64,000 nt of DNA from Geodermatophilus aquaeductus (GCF_900182545.1 NZ_FXTJ01000001.1:496001-560000); one strand, 5' to 3'; positions 1-8,068 are shown, counted from the stretch's first letter. Notes: generated by a model from the sequence alone, not told the origin. A program made the numbers and translations.

Positions 1-299
1 GCCGTCACCGAGCCGCGCACCGCGACGACGCCGTGCCGTGCGGCGATCGCCAGGGCAGGGGCGTTGAGGTCGACGCCGACGTGCCGGTAGCCCAGGCGCG
101 CGACGTGCGGCGCCATGAGCCCGCCGCCGCAGGCGAGGTCGACCAGCAGCGCGCCGGGGTGCGGGGCGGGCGGGATGTGCCCGGCGCGCGAGGCGGCGAG
201 CCAGTGCAGCATCGCGAACCCGCCCGAGGCCTCCCACCACTGGTCGGCCAGGCCGTCGTACTGGGCGGGGTCGTTGCGGCGCGGGTCGTCGAGGCGCAC
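1..299 (-). CDS. Class I SAM-dependent methyltransferase (UbiG-like), C-terminus outside window
   Basis: This is the N-terminal ~99 residues of a Rossmann-fold methyltransferase that runs off the left edge. A stretch ending in W-W-E at residues 20-24 is followed by the SAM-binding motif I, V-D-L-A-C-G-G-G (about residues 52-59), and the motif II acid in G-V-D-L (about 74-77). The arrangement is typical of UbiG/Coq3-type O-methyltransferases. Actinobacteria use menaquinone, so the ubiquinone name should not be taken as function; the substrate is unknown. The GTG at 299 is chosen because it gives the conserved N-terminus. It lies 11 bases downstream of the stop of the DUF3140 gene, so the two are probably cotranscribed. 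Confidence 0.75.
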   Translation of the reverse strand, partial: MRLDDPRRNDPAQYDGLADQWWEASGGFAMLHWLAASRAGHIPPAPHPGALLVDLACGGGLMAPHVARLGYRHVGVDLNAPALAIAARHGVVAVRGSVT

Positions 300-310
300 G
301 GGGCGCGACG

Positions 311-655
311 CTACTTCTTCTTGAGCGGGTCGTGGCCCCAGTTCATGAGGGAGTAGCGCCACTTGGAGGTCTCGACGTCCTCCTTGGCCGGCTCCTGCGC
401 CAGGTGCCGCTGGACGTAGCCGTGGACCTTCCTCATGTGGGCGTAGTCGTCGTCGACGAGGTCGCCCTTCTTCTTGTGCAGGAGCTCGACGATCCGCCGT
501 CCCGACTCGTGACCGGTGGACTCGCCGGAGTCGCCGCTCTTCTGCCCCACCGACTGCGACTCGTCGGTTTTCAGCCACTTCTCCAGCTCCGAGGCGCTCA
601 TGTTCACCGCCTCGCCGAAGTCCTTCCTGACGGTGTCCCGGTCGTCGTCGGCCAC
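311..655 (-). CDS. DUF3140 family protein
   Basis: A 114-residue, highly charged soluble protein. It carries the family's recognisable blocks: an N-terminal acidic segment, M-S-A-S-E-L-E-K-W-L, a G-H-E-S-G-R-R-I-V-E-L-L-H-K-K-K block, D-D-D-Y-A-H-M-R-K-V and a C-terminal Y-S-L-M-N-W-G-H-D-P. DUF3140 proteins occur across Actinobacteria; no biochemical function is established. The GTG at 655 is preceded by a good GAGGAGG ribosome site, which rules out the longer open frame extending upstream. The gene is divergent from the DUF6328 gene and immediately upstream of the methyltransferase. Confidence 0.85.
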   Translation of the reverse strand: MADDDRDTVRKDFGEAVNMSASELEKWLKTDESQSVGQKSGDSGESTGHESGRRIVELLHKKKGDLVDDDYAHMRKVHGYVQRHLAQEPAKEDVETSKWRYSLMNWGHDPLKKK

Positions 656-749
656 GGCCCCTCCTCGGTCGGTCCTCCGGGGGCGGTACCGCGCCGCCGA
701 CCGCGGGAAACGGGTGTCGCGCCGGCACCCCGGCGGGTACGCCCCATCC

Positions 750-1325
750 GTGGACAGGGCGAGCGCGCGGACGGGGCGACGGACCGGCCGTCCGGACCTC
801 TCCGCCGCCCACCGCACTGCCCGGGCCCGCGGCGAGACCCTGGACCAGGTGCTCGACCGCAACCTCGCCGAGCTCCTGCAGGAGCTCCGGGTGGCCATCA
901 CCGGCGTGCAGGTGCTCTTCGCCTTCCTGCTCGGGCTGGCCTTCACCCAGCGCTTCGCCGAGCTCGACGACCTCCAGCTCACCGTCTACACGGTGACGCT
1001 GCTGGCCACGGCACTGGCGACGGTGGTGCTCATCGCGCCGGTCTCCTTCCACCGCCTGGTCTTCCGGCGACGGCGCAAGGCGGTGCTCATCGCGGTCGCC
1101 GACCGGCTGCTGCTGGTCGGCCTGGCGCTGCTCGTGCTGGCGATCAGCACCGGCGTGCTGCTCATCCTCGACGTCGTCCTGGGGCGCACGGCCGGCGTCG
1201 TCGGCGGCGCGCTCGTGCTGCTGATCGGCGTGCTGACCTGGTACGGGCTGCCCCTGTGGGTGCGGTGGGACGACTCGGGCGTGCAGCCCGACCCGGACGA
1301 CGACGAGGGGCGGCCCGCAGACTGA
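750..1325 (+). CDS. DUF6328 family integral membrane protein
   Basis: About 191 residues. A hydrophilic N-terminus with the family motif around L-Q-E-L-R-V-A-I-T-G-V-Q is followed by four predicted membrane helices. The first two are separated by L-T-V-Y-T-V; the next two follow the basic loop F-R-R-R-R-K. The C-terminus is short and acidic (D-P-D-D-D-E). Function is unknown; the family is widespread in Actinobacteria. The GTG at 750 is preferred over an upstream ATG at 516, which would overlap the divergent DUF3140 gene and add a low-quality Arg-rich extension. The start is therefore tentative, while the body of the protein is clear. Confidence 0.75.
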   Translation: MDRASARTGRRTGRPDLSAAHRTARARGETLDQVLDRNLAELLQELRVAITGVQVLFAFLLGLAFTQRFAELDDLQLTVYTVTLLATALATVVLIAPVSFHRLVFRRRRKAVLIAVADRLLLVGLALLVLAISTGVLLILDVVLGRTAGVVGGALVLLIGVLTWYGLPLWVRWDDSGVQPDPDDDEGRPAD

Positions 1326-1361
1326 GCGCCGTCGTCGCCGCGCTCCTTCGGAGGTCCGCCC

Positions 1362-2288
1362 GTGTCCGTCACCGTCGTCGGCAGCCTGAACGAGGACGTG
1401 CTGGTCGCCGTCGGGCGGCTGCCCGGCCGCGGCGAGACCGTCGTCGGCCGGGAGGCGGTGCTCGCCCCGGGCGGCAAGGGCGCCAACCAGGCCGCGGCCG
1501 CGGGACGGCTGGCCGGGTCGGCGGTCGCGATGGTGGGCCGGGTGGGCGACGACCCGGCCGGGGAGCGGCAGCGGGCGGCACTGGCCGACGCCGGGGTGGA
1601 CACCGCGCTGGTCCTGGCCACGCCCGGGCACCCGACCGGCTCGGCGACCATCCCCGTGGAGGACGGCAGCGGGGAGAACCTCATCGTCGTCGTGCCGGGC
1701 GCCAACGCCGCGCTCACGCGTGCCGACGTCGACGTCGCGGCCGTGCAGCGCGCCGCGGTGGTGCTGCTGCAGCTCGAGGTGCCGCTGGCCACCGTGCAGG
1801 CGGCGGCCGACGCGGCGTCGGGGACCGTCGTCCTGACCCCGGCGCCGCCGCAGCCGCTGCCGCCGGAGCTGCTGCAGCGGGTGGCGGTGCTGGTGCCCAA
1901 CGAGCACGAGCTCGTGCAGCTGGCCGGCGCCGACCCGGCACCCCGGACCCCGGCGGAGCTGGCCGCCCTGGCCCGGACGCTCGGCGCCGCGGCCACCGTC
2001 GTGACCCTGGGCTCCCGCGGGGCGCTGGTCGTCCCGGAGGACGGGCCGGTGCTGCTGCAGGCGCCGCCGCCGGTCGAGGCCGTGGACACCACCGGCGCGG
2101 GCGACTGCTTCTCCGGGGCGCTCGGGACCGCGCTGGCGCGCGGGGCGGACCTGGCCGCGGCGGTGCGCGAGGCGGTCGCGGCCGCCGCGCTGTCGACCAC
2201 CGGCCCGGGGGCCCGGGGCGCCCTGCCCGACGCCGCCGCCGTCGCCGGCGTCCTGCCGCGGGTGCCCGCGGCCACCCGCGTCGGCTGA
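1362..2288 (+). CDS. rbsK: Ribokinase (PfkB-family carbohydrate kinase)
   Basis: This 308-residue cytoplasmic kinase would phosphorylate ribose, or a related pentose, at O5 using ATP. It has the PfkB N-terminal signature G-G-K-G-A-N-Q (about residues 38-44) and the C-terminal catalytic signature D-T-T-G-A-G-D-C-F (about 243-251), whose aspartate is the catalytic base. The length is normal for ribokinase. A TCGGAGG ribosome site precedes the GTG start at 1362. No ribose transporter or LacI regulator is adjacent, so the true sugar is not fixed by context. It follows the DUF6328 gene by 36 bases and may be cotranscribed with it. Confidence 0.88.
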   Translation: MSVTVVGSLNEDVLVAVGRLPGRGETVVGREAVLAPGGKGANQAAAAGRLAGSAVAMVGRVGDDPAGERQRAALADAGVDTALVLATPGHPTGSATIPVEDGSGENLIVVVPGANAALTRADVDVAAVQRAAVVLLQLEVPLATVQAAADAASGTVVLTPAPPQPLPPELLQRVAVLVPNEHELVQLAGADPAPRTPAELAALARTLGAAATVVTLGSRGALVVPEDGPVLLQAPPPVEAVDTTGAGDCFSGALGTALARGADLAAAVREAVAAAALSTTGPGARGALPDAAAVAGVLPRVPAATRVG

Positions 2289-2359
2289 GCCGGGGTTCGA
2301 CGACGCGCAGGTGGGCAAGGCCGTCGGTGACCGCACCGCCGCATCCCGAGGAGGACGCC

Positions 2360-2512
2360 GTGACCGAGCCCGAACGGCCGCCGCGCAGCCCTGAGCGCGC
2401 GGAGGGCGACCCGCCCGGCGAGGAGCCCGACGCCGGCCGCACCCCGCGCTCCGAGGACCCCGCCGAGGGGCAGCCGGCGGGCGACGGCCCCGCCGACAGC
2501 CCCGACGTCTGA
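2360..2512 (+). CDS. Small acidic, proline-rich hypothetical protein
   Basis: A 50-residue product made almost entirely of Pro, Glu, Asp, Gly, Ala and Arg, with no hydrophobic core, so it is predicted to be disordered. The GTG start at 2360 has an excellent GAGGAGG site 5-6 bases upstream, which is the main reason for accepting it. It follows ribokinase and ends just before a palindromic repeat. It resembles in composition the other short acidic ORFs in this window (4176, 7024, 7275, 60120). Function unknown. Confidence 0.5.
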   Translation: MTEPERPPRSPERAEGDPPGEEPDAGRTPRSEDPAEGQPAGDGPADSPDV

Positions 2513-2535
2513 GGGGGACCGCCCCGTCCCGCCCG

Positions 2536-2623
2536 GGACGCGGCACGATCAGGTGACCTGATCCTGCCGCGTCCTGGCTCAGCGCCGACGCCCAGTCAGG
2601 ACGCGCGGAGGTGAGCCAGGACG
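2536..2623. repeat. Dispersed palindromic repeat, copy 1
   Basis: An imperfect 39-bp palindrome (2536-2574) centred on GATCAGGT-g-ACCTGATC, with outer arms GGACGCGGCA/TGCCGCGTCC. It overlaps a second inverted pair, CGTCCTGGCTCA (2570-2581) and TGAGCCAGGACG (2612-2623). A 28-base stretch (2536-2563) recurs at 16606-16633 with one central mismatch, and the CGTCCTGGCTCA arms recur there too. It lies between small ORFs and is not part of a convincing coding frame. It looks like a REP/BIME-type or MITE-like repeat of this genome. Confidence 0.7.
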
Positions 2624-2716
2624 ACGCCGGGCGTGACGCACGTCTCACCGCCCGCACGGGTGGGATGCCGTCCCGGACCTGTTTCCGCAGGCCGGGCGGG
2701 GGGCAGGCTCGCGTGC

Positions 2717-2857
2717 GTGGAGGACGCGCAGCGCGAGGACCGGACCGACGAGCAGATCCCCGGCGCGCCGCCGGCCGAGGACCCCGGCTCGCCGGGTGCC
2801 GTGGCCGAGCGCGTCGCCCGCCTCCTGGCCAACCCCCGCCGCACCCGCCGCGCCTGA
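2717..2857 (+). CDS. Small charged hypothetical protein
   Basis: A 46-residue, Asp/Glu-rich then Arg-rich product whose last third could form a short amphipathic helix (A-V-A-E-R-V-A-R-L-L-A-N). The GTG start at 2717 is favoured by a -10-like CAGGCT at 2704-2709, 7 bases upstream, the same leaderless arrangement seen before many genes here. No homologue is recognised, so this remains a modest-confidence call. Confidence 0.4.
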   Translation: MEDAQREDRTDEQIPGAPPAEDPGSPGAVAERVARLLANPRRTRRA

Positions 2858-2996
2858 GCCGCGCGGGCCGTCGTCACAGCGGTCACACCCGCCCCGACCT
2901 GCGCGTTCGCCTCTCTGCACCCGGGAGCGAGCAGCCGTGCCGGGCGTCCGGCGTGCCGCGAACTGATCCGTCACGGCAGGCGGCACCATCGCTCGT

Positions 2997-3650
2997 GTGA
3001 CCGCCGCCGCCCTCTCCCTCGCCGACGCCGACAGCTCCTCCCCGGTCCGCCGCAGCCGCGCGGAGCGGGAGGCCATCGTCCTCGACACCGCGGAGCGGCT
3101 CTTCTCCGCCCGCAGCTCGCGCAGCGTGGGGATGGACGAACTCGTCCGCGAGACCGGCCTCGGCAAGATGACCGTCTACCGGCTCTTCAAGAGCAAGGAC
3201 GAGCTCGTCGGCGCCTACCTGGCCCGCAAGGCCGCCACGGTGCTCGGCCACATCGACGAGATCCTCGTGCTGCTCGAGGGCGACCCGCGCGCCGCGCTGC
3301 TCGCCGTCGTCGAGTACGTGGAGGGCGACGTGACCCGCGCCGGCTTCCGCGGCTGCCCCTTCACCAACGTGAGCAGCGAGTACGACGACCCGGCACACCC
3401 GGCGCGCAGCGCCGCCGCCGACTACAAGTTCGAGCTGCACGCCCGCCTCGAGCGGCTGGCCGAGCAGGTCGCGCCGGGCCGGGGCGAGGACCTCGCCGCG
3501 CAGGTGCACCTGATCATGGACGGCATGTACCTCTCCGGCGGCCTGCTGGGCCCCGACGGCCCGGCGGCGCACGGTCGCGAGCTGGCCGGGCGGCTGGTGG
3601 ACCTCGCGGTCGCGGAGTCAGCGGCCGACCAGGTCGCCGTCTCGGTCTGA
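2997..3650 (+). CDS. TetR/AcrR family transcriptional regulator
   Basis: A 217-residue repressor-type DNA-binding protein. The N-terminal helix-turn-helix spans roughly residues 23-70: R-A-E-R-E-A-I-V-L-D-T-A-E-R-L-F leads into V-G-M-D-E-L-V-R-E-T-G-L-G-K-M-T-V-Y-R-L-F-K-S-K-D-E-L. The C-terminal ligand domain contains F-R-G-C-P-F-T-N (about residues 119-126), typical of one TetR subgroup. The GTG at 2997 has no ribosome site but a -10-like CACCAT 7 bases upstream, so the mRNA may be leaderless. The target is not obvious: the neighbours are a conserved hypothetical gene and small ORFs. A short GCCCGG/CCGGGC hairpin (3657-3672) follows the stop. Confidence 0.88.
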   Translation: MTAAALSLADADSSSPVRRSRAEREAIVLDTAERLFSARSSRSVGMDELVRETGLGKMTVYRLFKSKDELVGAYLARKAATVLGHIDEILVLLEGDPRAALLAVVEYVEGDVTRAGFRGCPFTNVSSEYDDPAHPARSAAADYKFELHARLERLAEQVAPGRGEDLAAQVHLIMDGMYLSGGLLGPDGPAAHGRELAGRLVDLAVAESAADQVAVSV

Positions 3651-3703
3651 CCGCCCGCCCGGCTCGCCGGGCAGTCCGCACTCCCGGACCGCAGGATGGG
3701 CCG

Positions 3704-4129
3704 GTGACCGTCGACCGCAGCCGCCCCGACCTGGACGACACGACCGTCGAGGGCCTGGGCAGGCTCTCCGAGGCCCTGGAGACGATCGAGCAGGCCCGCG
3801 GCCAGCTCTACGGCTTCCACCAGCACTCCGGCAAGGCCGACCTGCTGCTGCAGGAGGCCGTCGACCTCTTCCGCAAGGCCGGCCACACCCAGCTCGCCGA
3901 CGACCTCGACCGCGACCTGGTCGGGCGCAACGTCATCGCCGACCGGTGGACCTTCCAGATCGTCGAGGACTACGACGACAACTACTGGTCGGTCTTCCGC
4001 GCGTTCGACGAGCGGGCCCGCACCGAGCTCTCCGACGGCGACCGGCACGTGTTCGAGGCACGCATGAAGCAGCGCGAGCGCACCGCCGGGCACCCCGCGC
4101 ACGAGGCCGGCCCGGCGCTGTCGGAGTGA
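3704..4129 (+). CDS. Conserved actinobacterial hypothetical protein
   Basis: A soluble 141-residue protein. It begins with a predicted helical segment (L-G-R-L-S-E-A-L-E-T-I-E-Q-A-R-G), followed by Y-G-F-H-Q-H-S-G-K-A-D, a second amphipathic region, and the distinctive block R-W-T-F-Q-I-V-E-D-Y-D-D-N-Y-W. I recognise this as a conserved hypothetical of many Actinobacteria, but no function is known. The charged, His/Trp/Tyr-rich middle hints at a ligand or metal site, which is speculation. The GTG at 3704 is preceded by CAGGAT at 3692-3697 with a 6-base gap and no ribosome site. An inverted repeat (CCGCCCG/CGGGCGG, 4131-4150) follows the stop. Confidence 0.75.
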   Translation: MTVDRSRPDLDDTTVEGLGRLSEALETIEQARGQLYGFHQHSGKADLLLQEAVDLFRKAGHTQLADDLDRDLVGRNVIADRWTFQIVEDYDDNYWSVFRAFDERARTELSDGDRHVFEARMKQRERTAGHPAHEAGPALSE

Positions 4130-4175
4130 GCCGCCCGGGTCGCCGGGCGGGCGGCCGGGACGCAGACTCGGGCCG

Positions 4176-4361
4176 GTGAGCACCCGCGAGCAGAAGATGC
4201 CCGAGCCCGACGAGCCGCGCTCGGTCGGTCCCCTCGGCAGCAGCACCTCGGGACCGCCGGCGCCGGACTCCGACGGGCCCGAGGCGACCGGCCCGGCCGA
4301 CGGCGCGGCCGGCCCCTCCTACCCGCCGGCCGAGACCGAGCCGGCCGCGCACCGCGACTGA
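4176..4361 (+). CDS. Small acidic disordered hypothetical protein
   Basis: A 61-residue product rich in Pro, Gly, Asp, Glu, Ser and Ala with no hydrophobic segment, so predicted to be disordered. The GTG at 4176 has a -10-like CAGACT at 4163-4168, 7 bases upstream, matching the leaderless pattern of neighbouring genes. No known family is recognised. It lies alone between a conserved hypothetical gene and the LapA-like membrane gene. Confidence 0.5.
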   Translation: MSTREQKMPEPDEPRSVGPLGSSTSGPPAPDSDGPEATGPADGAAGPSYPPAETEPAAHRD

Positions 4362-4413
4362 CCGGTCGCGCACGACCCGTTTGGGTGCCCTCCGGGGCGG
4401 ACAGTCCTCGGGG

Positions 4414-4800
4414 ATGACCACTCCCGGAACCCCAGCCGAGCCCCGGCCCTCCGCCCCGGGCACCGACCCCTTCGCCACCGGCACCTCCCCCTACGGGACC
4501 GGCGCGCCGGCGTCGACGCCGCCCTCGACGCCGCCCGCCACCACCCGCTCCGGGAGCCCGTCCCGGGCGCGTGCGGCCGGCCGCACGGCGGGCCTCGGCC
4601 TGGCACTGGCCCTGCTGATCGCCGTCACGGTGATCCTGGTGCTGTTCGTCGTGTTCAACGGGCAGACCGTGCAGATCAGCCTCGTCTTCACCGACGTGGA
4701 GGCGCCCCTCGTGCTGGCGCTGCTGATCGCCGCGGTCCTCGGCGCACTGGTCGCCTCGCTCGGCGGCCTGGTGATGCGCGCCCGCCGCCGCAACCGCTGA
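4414..4800 (+). CDS. LapA-domain (DUF1049) membrane protein
   Basis: A 128-residue protein with a disordered Pro/Thr/Ser/Gly-rich cytoplasmic N-terminus (about residues 1-50), then two predicted membrane helices. The helices are separated by the diagnostic loop F-N-G-Q-T-V-Q-I-S-L-V-F (about 78-89), and a basic tail, R-A-R-R-R-N-R, follows. This two-helix layout with V-x-I-x-L/F between helices is characteristic of LapA/YciM-associated proteins. In enterobacteria the family member assists lipopolysaccharide assembly; in this Gram-positive lineage its role is unknown. The ATG at 4414 is preferred to a GTG-like start 33 bases upstream because it begins the natural N-terminus. Confidence 0.75.
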   Translation: MTTPGTPAEPRPSAPGTDPFATGTSPYGTGAPASTPPSTPPATTRSGSPSRARAAGRTAGLGLALALLIAVTVILVLFVVFNGQTVQISLVFTDVEAPLVLALLIAAVLGALVASLGGLVMRARRRNR

Positions 4801-4882
4801 CCGCCGCCGCCCGCCCTCCCCGGCCCGGGACCGCCTGACCCCTCAGGGCGTGTCCCGGGCTGCTCCCTTGCTCGCGGTTACC

Positions 4883-4909
4883 CGCCGGTAATAACGTTTG
4901 TTACCGGCG
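4883..4909. promoter_or_regulatory. Perfect inverted-repeat operator upstream of fadE5
   Basis: Two perfect 9-base arms, CGCCGGTAA (4883-4891) and TTACCGGCG (4901-4909), flank a 9-base AT-rich spacer, 44 bases before the ATG of the acyl-CoA dehydrogenase gene. A further half-site GTTACC (4877-4882) precedes it. The symmetry is what a TetR- or GntR-type fatty-acid regulator would bind; which regulator binds is unknown. Confidence 0.6.
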
Positions 4910-4952
4910 AGTAGACGCCGTCCATCGGCACGGAGCACGGGAGCCACACCGC

Positions 4953-6797
4953 ATGAGCCACTACACCGCGAACCTGCGGGACCTCGAGTTCAACCTGTTC
5001 GAGTTCCTCGACACCAAGGACCGGTTCGGCACCGGCCCGTTCGAGCAGATGGACGCCGAGACCGCTCGCGGGGTGCTCGCGGAGGTCCGCCGGCTGGCCG
5101 AGGGCCCCATCGCCGAGAGCTTCACCGACGCCGACCGCAACCCGCCGGTGTTCGACCCGGCCACCTCCTCGGTCACGCTGCCCGAGTCGTTCAAGCGCTC
5201 GGTGCGCGCCATCGAGGACGGCGAGTGGTACCGCCTCGACCTGCCCGAGCACCTCGGCGGCTTCGGTGCGCCGCACGCCCTGACCTGGGGCGCCTTCGAG
5301 ATGGTGCTGGGCGCCAACCCCGCCGTCTTCATGTACGGCTCGTGGGCCGCCTTCGCCGCCGTCCTGCACGAGCTGGGCACCGAGGACCAGAAGCGCATGG
5401 CCGAGCTCATGCTCGAGCACAAGTGGGGCGCCACGATGGTCCTCACCGAGCCCGACGCCGGCTCCGACGTCGGCGCCGGCCGCACGAAGGCCGTGCAGCA
5501 GGAGGACGGCTCCTGGCACCTCACCGGCGTGAAGCGGTTCATCACCTCCGCCGAGCACGACCTGTCGGACAACATCGTCCACCTGGTGCTCGCCCGCCCC
5601 GAGGGTGCGCGCGCGGGCACCAAGGGCCTGTCGCTGTTCGTCGTCCCGAAGTTCCACGTCGACCTCGCGACCGGCGCCCTCGGCGAGCGCAACGGCGTGT
5701 ACGTCACCAACGTCGAGAAGAAGATGGGCCTGAAGGTCTCCACGACCTGCGAGCTCACCTTCGGCGACGGCCCCGTCCCGGCCAAGGGCTGGCTGGTCGG
5801 CGAGGTGCACGACGGCATCGCGCAGATGTTCAAGGTCATCGAGCACGCCCGGATGTTCGTGGGCACCAAGGCGATCGCCACGCTGTCGGCCGGCTACCAG
5901 CAGGCACTGGCCTACGCCAAGGAGCGGGTGCAGGGCGCCGACCTCACCGCCACCAGCAAGGACGCCCCCCGGGTCACCATCACGCACCACCCCGACGTGC
6001 GCCGCTCGCTGATGCTGCAGAAGTCCTACGTCGAGGGCATGCGGGCGCTGTACCTCTACGCCGCGAGCTTCCGCGACCAGGTGCTCGCCGCCGAGGCCGA
6101 GGGCTCCGCCGACAGCGAGGAGGCGCGGCTCGCCGCCCGCGTCAACGACCTGCTGCTGCCGATCGTGAAGGGTTTCGGCTCCGAGCGCGCCACCCAGCTG
6201 CTGACTGCCGAGTCGCTGCAGACGCTGGGCGGCTCGGGCTACCTGCAGGACTACCCGATCGAGCAGTACATCCGGGACTCCAAGATCGACACCCTGTACG
6301 AGGGCACGACGGCGATCCAGGGGCAGGACTTCTTCTTCCGCAAGATCGTCAAGGACGGCGGCGTCGCGCTGACCTGGCTGGCCTCGCAGATCCAGGCCAC
6401 CATCGACGCCGAGGCGGGCAACGGCCGTCTCAAGGAGGAGCGGGCGCACCTGGCCACCGCCCTCGGCGAGGTCCAGGCGATGCTCGCCGCGATGTTCGGG
6501 CACCTGACCGCCGCCCAGCAGGACACGGCGTCGCTGTACAGGGTCGGCCAGAACACCTCCCGGCTGCTGCTCGCCGTCGGCGACCTGGTCACCGCGTGGC
6601 TGCTGGTCCGCCAGTCCGAGGTCGCCCTGGCCGCGCTGGCCGGTGACGTCAGCGAGAAGGACCGGCTGTTCTACGAGGGCAAGCTCGCCGCCACCCGCTT
6701 CTTCGCCACCCAGGTGCTGCCGCGCCTGGCCGGGGAGCGGGCGATCGTCGAGGCCACGGACAACGCGCTCATGGAGGTCCCCGAGGCCGCGTTCTGA
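4953..6797 (+). CDS. fadE5: Acyl-CoA dehydrogenase, FadE5-like, large form
   Basis: This 614-residue FAD enzyme would carry out the first oxidative step of fatty-acid beta-oxidation, acyl-CoA to trans-2-enoyl-CoA. The N-terminus (M-S-H-Y-x-x-N-x-R-D), the segment [16 protein letters not shown] and the overall length match mycobacterial FadE5 (about 611 residues). The FAD/substrate motif appears as [11 protein letters not shown] (about residues 161-171). The catalytic-base region appears as [14 protein letters not shown] (about 447-460), the glutamate being the likely base. Large ACADs carry an extra helical C-terminal domain, visible here after residue 470. It is transcribed alone behind a perfect inverted repeat, suggesting fatty-acid-responsive control. 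Confidence 0.9.
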   Translation: MSHYTANLRDLEFNLFEFLDTKDRFGTGPFEQMDAETARGVLAEVRRLAEGPIAESFTDADRNPPVFDPATSSVTLPESFKRSVRAIEDGEWYRLDLPEHLGGFGAPHALTWGAFEMVLGANPAVFMYGSWAAFAAVLHELGTEDQKRMAELMLEHKWGATMVLTEPDAGSDVGAGRTKAVQQEDGSWHLTGVKRFITSAEHDLSDNIVHLVLARPEGARAGTKGLSLFVVPKFHVDLATGALGERNGVYVTNVEKKMGLKVSTTCELTFGDGPVPAKGWLVGEVHDGIAQMFKVIEHARMFVGTKAIATLSAGYQQALAYAKERVQGADLTATSKDAPRVTITHHPDVRRSLMLQKSYVEGMRALYLYAASFRDQVLAAEAEGSADSEEARLAARVNDLLLPIVKGFGSERATQLLTAESLQTLGGSGYLQDYPIEQYIRDSKIDTLYEGTTAIQGQDFFFRKIVKDGGVALTWLASQIQATIDAEAGNGRLKEERAHLATALGEVQAMLAAMFGHLTAAQQDTASLYRVGQNTSRLLLAVGDLVTAWLLVRQSEVALAALAGDVSEKDRLFYEGKLAATRFFATQVLPRLAGERAIVEATDNALMEVPEAAF

Positions 6798-6814
6798 GCC
6801 TCCGGCGCCTCATC

Positions 6815-6933
6815 CCGACGGCCGTCGTCCCCTGTGCGGGGGCGGCGGCCGTCGGCCGTTGCGGGTCGGGGTGCGCGACCGGCCCCGCCGCGTGGTGCCC
6901 GACCTCGCGCTGCGGGATGAGGTCGGGCACCAC
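6815..6933. terminator. Tandem hairpins after fadE5 (226-bp gap)
   Basis: Two hairpins fill most of the gap. The first pairs CCGACGGCCG (6815-6824) with CGGCCGTCGG (6846-6855). The second is a perfect 15-base stem, GTGGTGCCCGACCTC (6892-6906) with GAGGTCGGGCACCAC (6919-6933), with a 12-base loop. Neither has a U-tract. They probably terminate fadE5 and insulate the small gene at 7024. Confidence 0.6.
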
Positions 6934-7023
6934 GGGGCGAGGTCGGTGACCCGTCGCCGGTCGTGGTTTCCGCTCCGGGTCCCCGGGCATGGCCCCTGCG
7001 ACAGCGTCGGACAGGAGGCCACG

Positions 7024-7275
7024 GTGAGCGATCCCCAGGGCAGCGACCGCATCCAGCAGGACATCCCGACCGCGTCGGCCACCGGCGACAACAGCAGCAC
7101 CGGGTCCTCGTTCGACGACGTCCCGCTCACCGCCGACGAGGCGATCGAGCGGGACGCCGCCCACGGCGACGACCTGCCCGCCCGTGCCGACGGCGACGTC
7201 GCCCGCGCCCGGGGTGCGGGTGCGTCCGGCGAGGTCGAGGGCCCCACCCCCCGTTCCGGAGGAAGAGCAGACTGA
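7024..7275 (+). CDS. Small acidic disordered hypothetical protein
   Basis: 83 residues, rich in Asp, Ser, Thr, Gly and Ala, with a short block D-D-V-P-L-T-A-D-E-A-I-E-R-D that could be helical. No membrane or secretion signal. The GTG at 7024 follows GACAGGAGGCCACG, a good ribosome site. Its stop overlaps the ATG of the next small gene (ATGA), so the two form a translationally coupled pair. No family is recognised; composition is like the ORF at 60120. Confidence 0.6.
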   Translation: MSDPQGSDRIQQDIPTASATGDNSSTGSSFDDVPLTADEAIERDAAHGDDLPARADGDVARARGAGASGEVEGPTPRSGGRAD

Positions 7276-7466
7276 TGAGCGAGTCCGACAGCAGCGGCTA
7301 CCGCGAGTCCCCCGACACCTCGGACGGGCCGACGAGCGGCAACATGGTCGACGGCGTCCCCGGCGAGGACCGCACCGACGGCGGCGAGCGCGACATCACC
7401 CTCACCACCGACGACGACGCCCAGCGCGACGAGTCCGTCGTCCGCGGCGGCAACGAGGCCAGCTAG
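7275..7466 (+). CDS. Small acidic disordered hypothetical protein, coupled to upstream gene
   Basis: 63 residues, Asp/Ser/Gly/Thr-rich, ending A-S, with a central G-N-M-V-D-G-V-P-G-E-D. It starts within the stop codon of the preceding small gene and has GGAGGAAGAG upstream, supporting real translation. It converges on the LuxR-type regulator gene, overlapping its 3' end by 4 bases. Function unknown; possibly a stress-induced hydrophilin-like protein, by composition only. Confidence 0.6.
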   Translation: MSESDSSGYRESPDTSDGPTSGNMVDGVPGEDRTDGGERDITLTTDDDAQRDESVVRGGNEAS

Positions 7467-8068
7467 ATCCAGCCGTGGCGGCGGGCGACCTCGACGGCGG
7501 CGTGCCGGTTCGCCGCGCCGAGCTTGCCCGCAGCCGAGGACAGGTGGTTGCGCACCGTCCCGGGTGACAGGTGCGCGCGGGCGGCGATCTCCTCGACGGG
7601 GGCGCCGCCCGCGGCCAGCTCCAGGACGTCGGCCTCGCGCGGTGTCAGCGGGCTGTCGCCGGCGCTGATGGCCTCGGCGGCCAGCTCGGGGTCGACGTAA
7701 CGCCCGCCCCGGGCCACGGTGCGCACGACGTCGGTGAGCACCGGCGCGGACACGGTCTTGGGCAGGAACCCGCGCACGCCGGCCGACAGCGCTCGCTTGA
7801 GGTGTCCCGCGCGGCCGTGCCCGGTGACGATGACGACCGCGCAGCCGGGCACCAGCGAGCCGAGCTGCGCGGCGACGGCGATGCCGTCGAGGTCGGGCAT
7901 CTGCAGGTCGAGGACGGCGACGTCGGGGGTGTGCGCCCGGGCCATGGCCAGCGCCTCGGAGCCGGAGGCCGCCTCGGCGACCACCTCGAGGTCGTCCTCC
8001 AGCGCCAGGAGCGCCACCAGCGCCGAGCGGATGAGGTTCTCGTCGTCGGCGAGCAGCACCCGGATCAC
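7463..8068 (-). CDS. LuxR/NarL-family response regulator (DesR-like)
   Basis: 201 residues. The receiver domain (about 1-118) has the acidic pair D-D-E at 8-10, phosphoacceptor Asp54 in V-L-D-L-Q-M-P and the conserved Lys in F-L-P-K-T. The C-terminal LuxR helix-turn-helix (about 138-200) is L-T-P-R-E-A-D-V-L-E-L-A followed by L-S-P-G-T-V-R-N-H-L. The GTG start at 8068 overlaps the stop of the sensor kinase gene, so the two are translationally coupled. Gene order kinase-regulator directly downstream of ABC ATPase and permease genes suggests it controls that exporter, as with DesKR-type and bacitracin-like systems. The inducing signal is unknown; lipid or membrane stress is the usual theme. Confidence 0.9.
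   Translation of the reverse strand: MIRVLLADDENLIRSALVALLALEDDLEVVAEAASGSEALAMARAHTPDVAVLDLQMPDLDGIAVAAQLGSLVPGCAVVIVTGHGRAGHLKRALSAGVRGFLPKTVSAPVLTDVVRTVARGGRYVDPELAAEAISAGDSPLTPREADVLELAAGGAPVEEIAARAHLSPGTVRNHLSSAAGKLGAANRHAAVEVARRHGWI

Noticed and set aside
332-2512. 726-residue open frame spanning several genes on the plus strand
   Set aside because: Arg/Gly/Ala-rich translation without domains; it is a GC-rich shadow of the DUF6328 and ribokinase genes. Only its last 50 codons, with their own GTG and ribosome site, are kept.
2611-3000. 129-residue plus-strand open frame
   Set aside because: Overlaps the repeat and the 2717 ORF in another frame; Arg/Pro-rich with no support.
2645-3166. 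173-residue minus-strand open frame over the small ORF and TetR start
   Set aside because: Antisense to the TetR gene; no ribosome site or family resemblance.
4878-6503. 541-residue minus-strand open frame
   Set aside because: Exact antisense shadow of fadE5, starting or ending in the middle of its conserved motifs.
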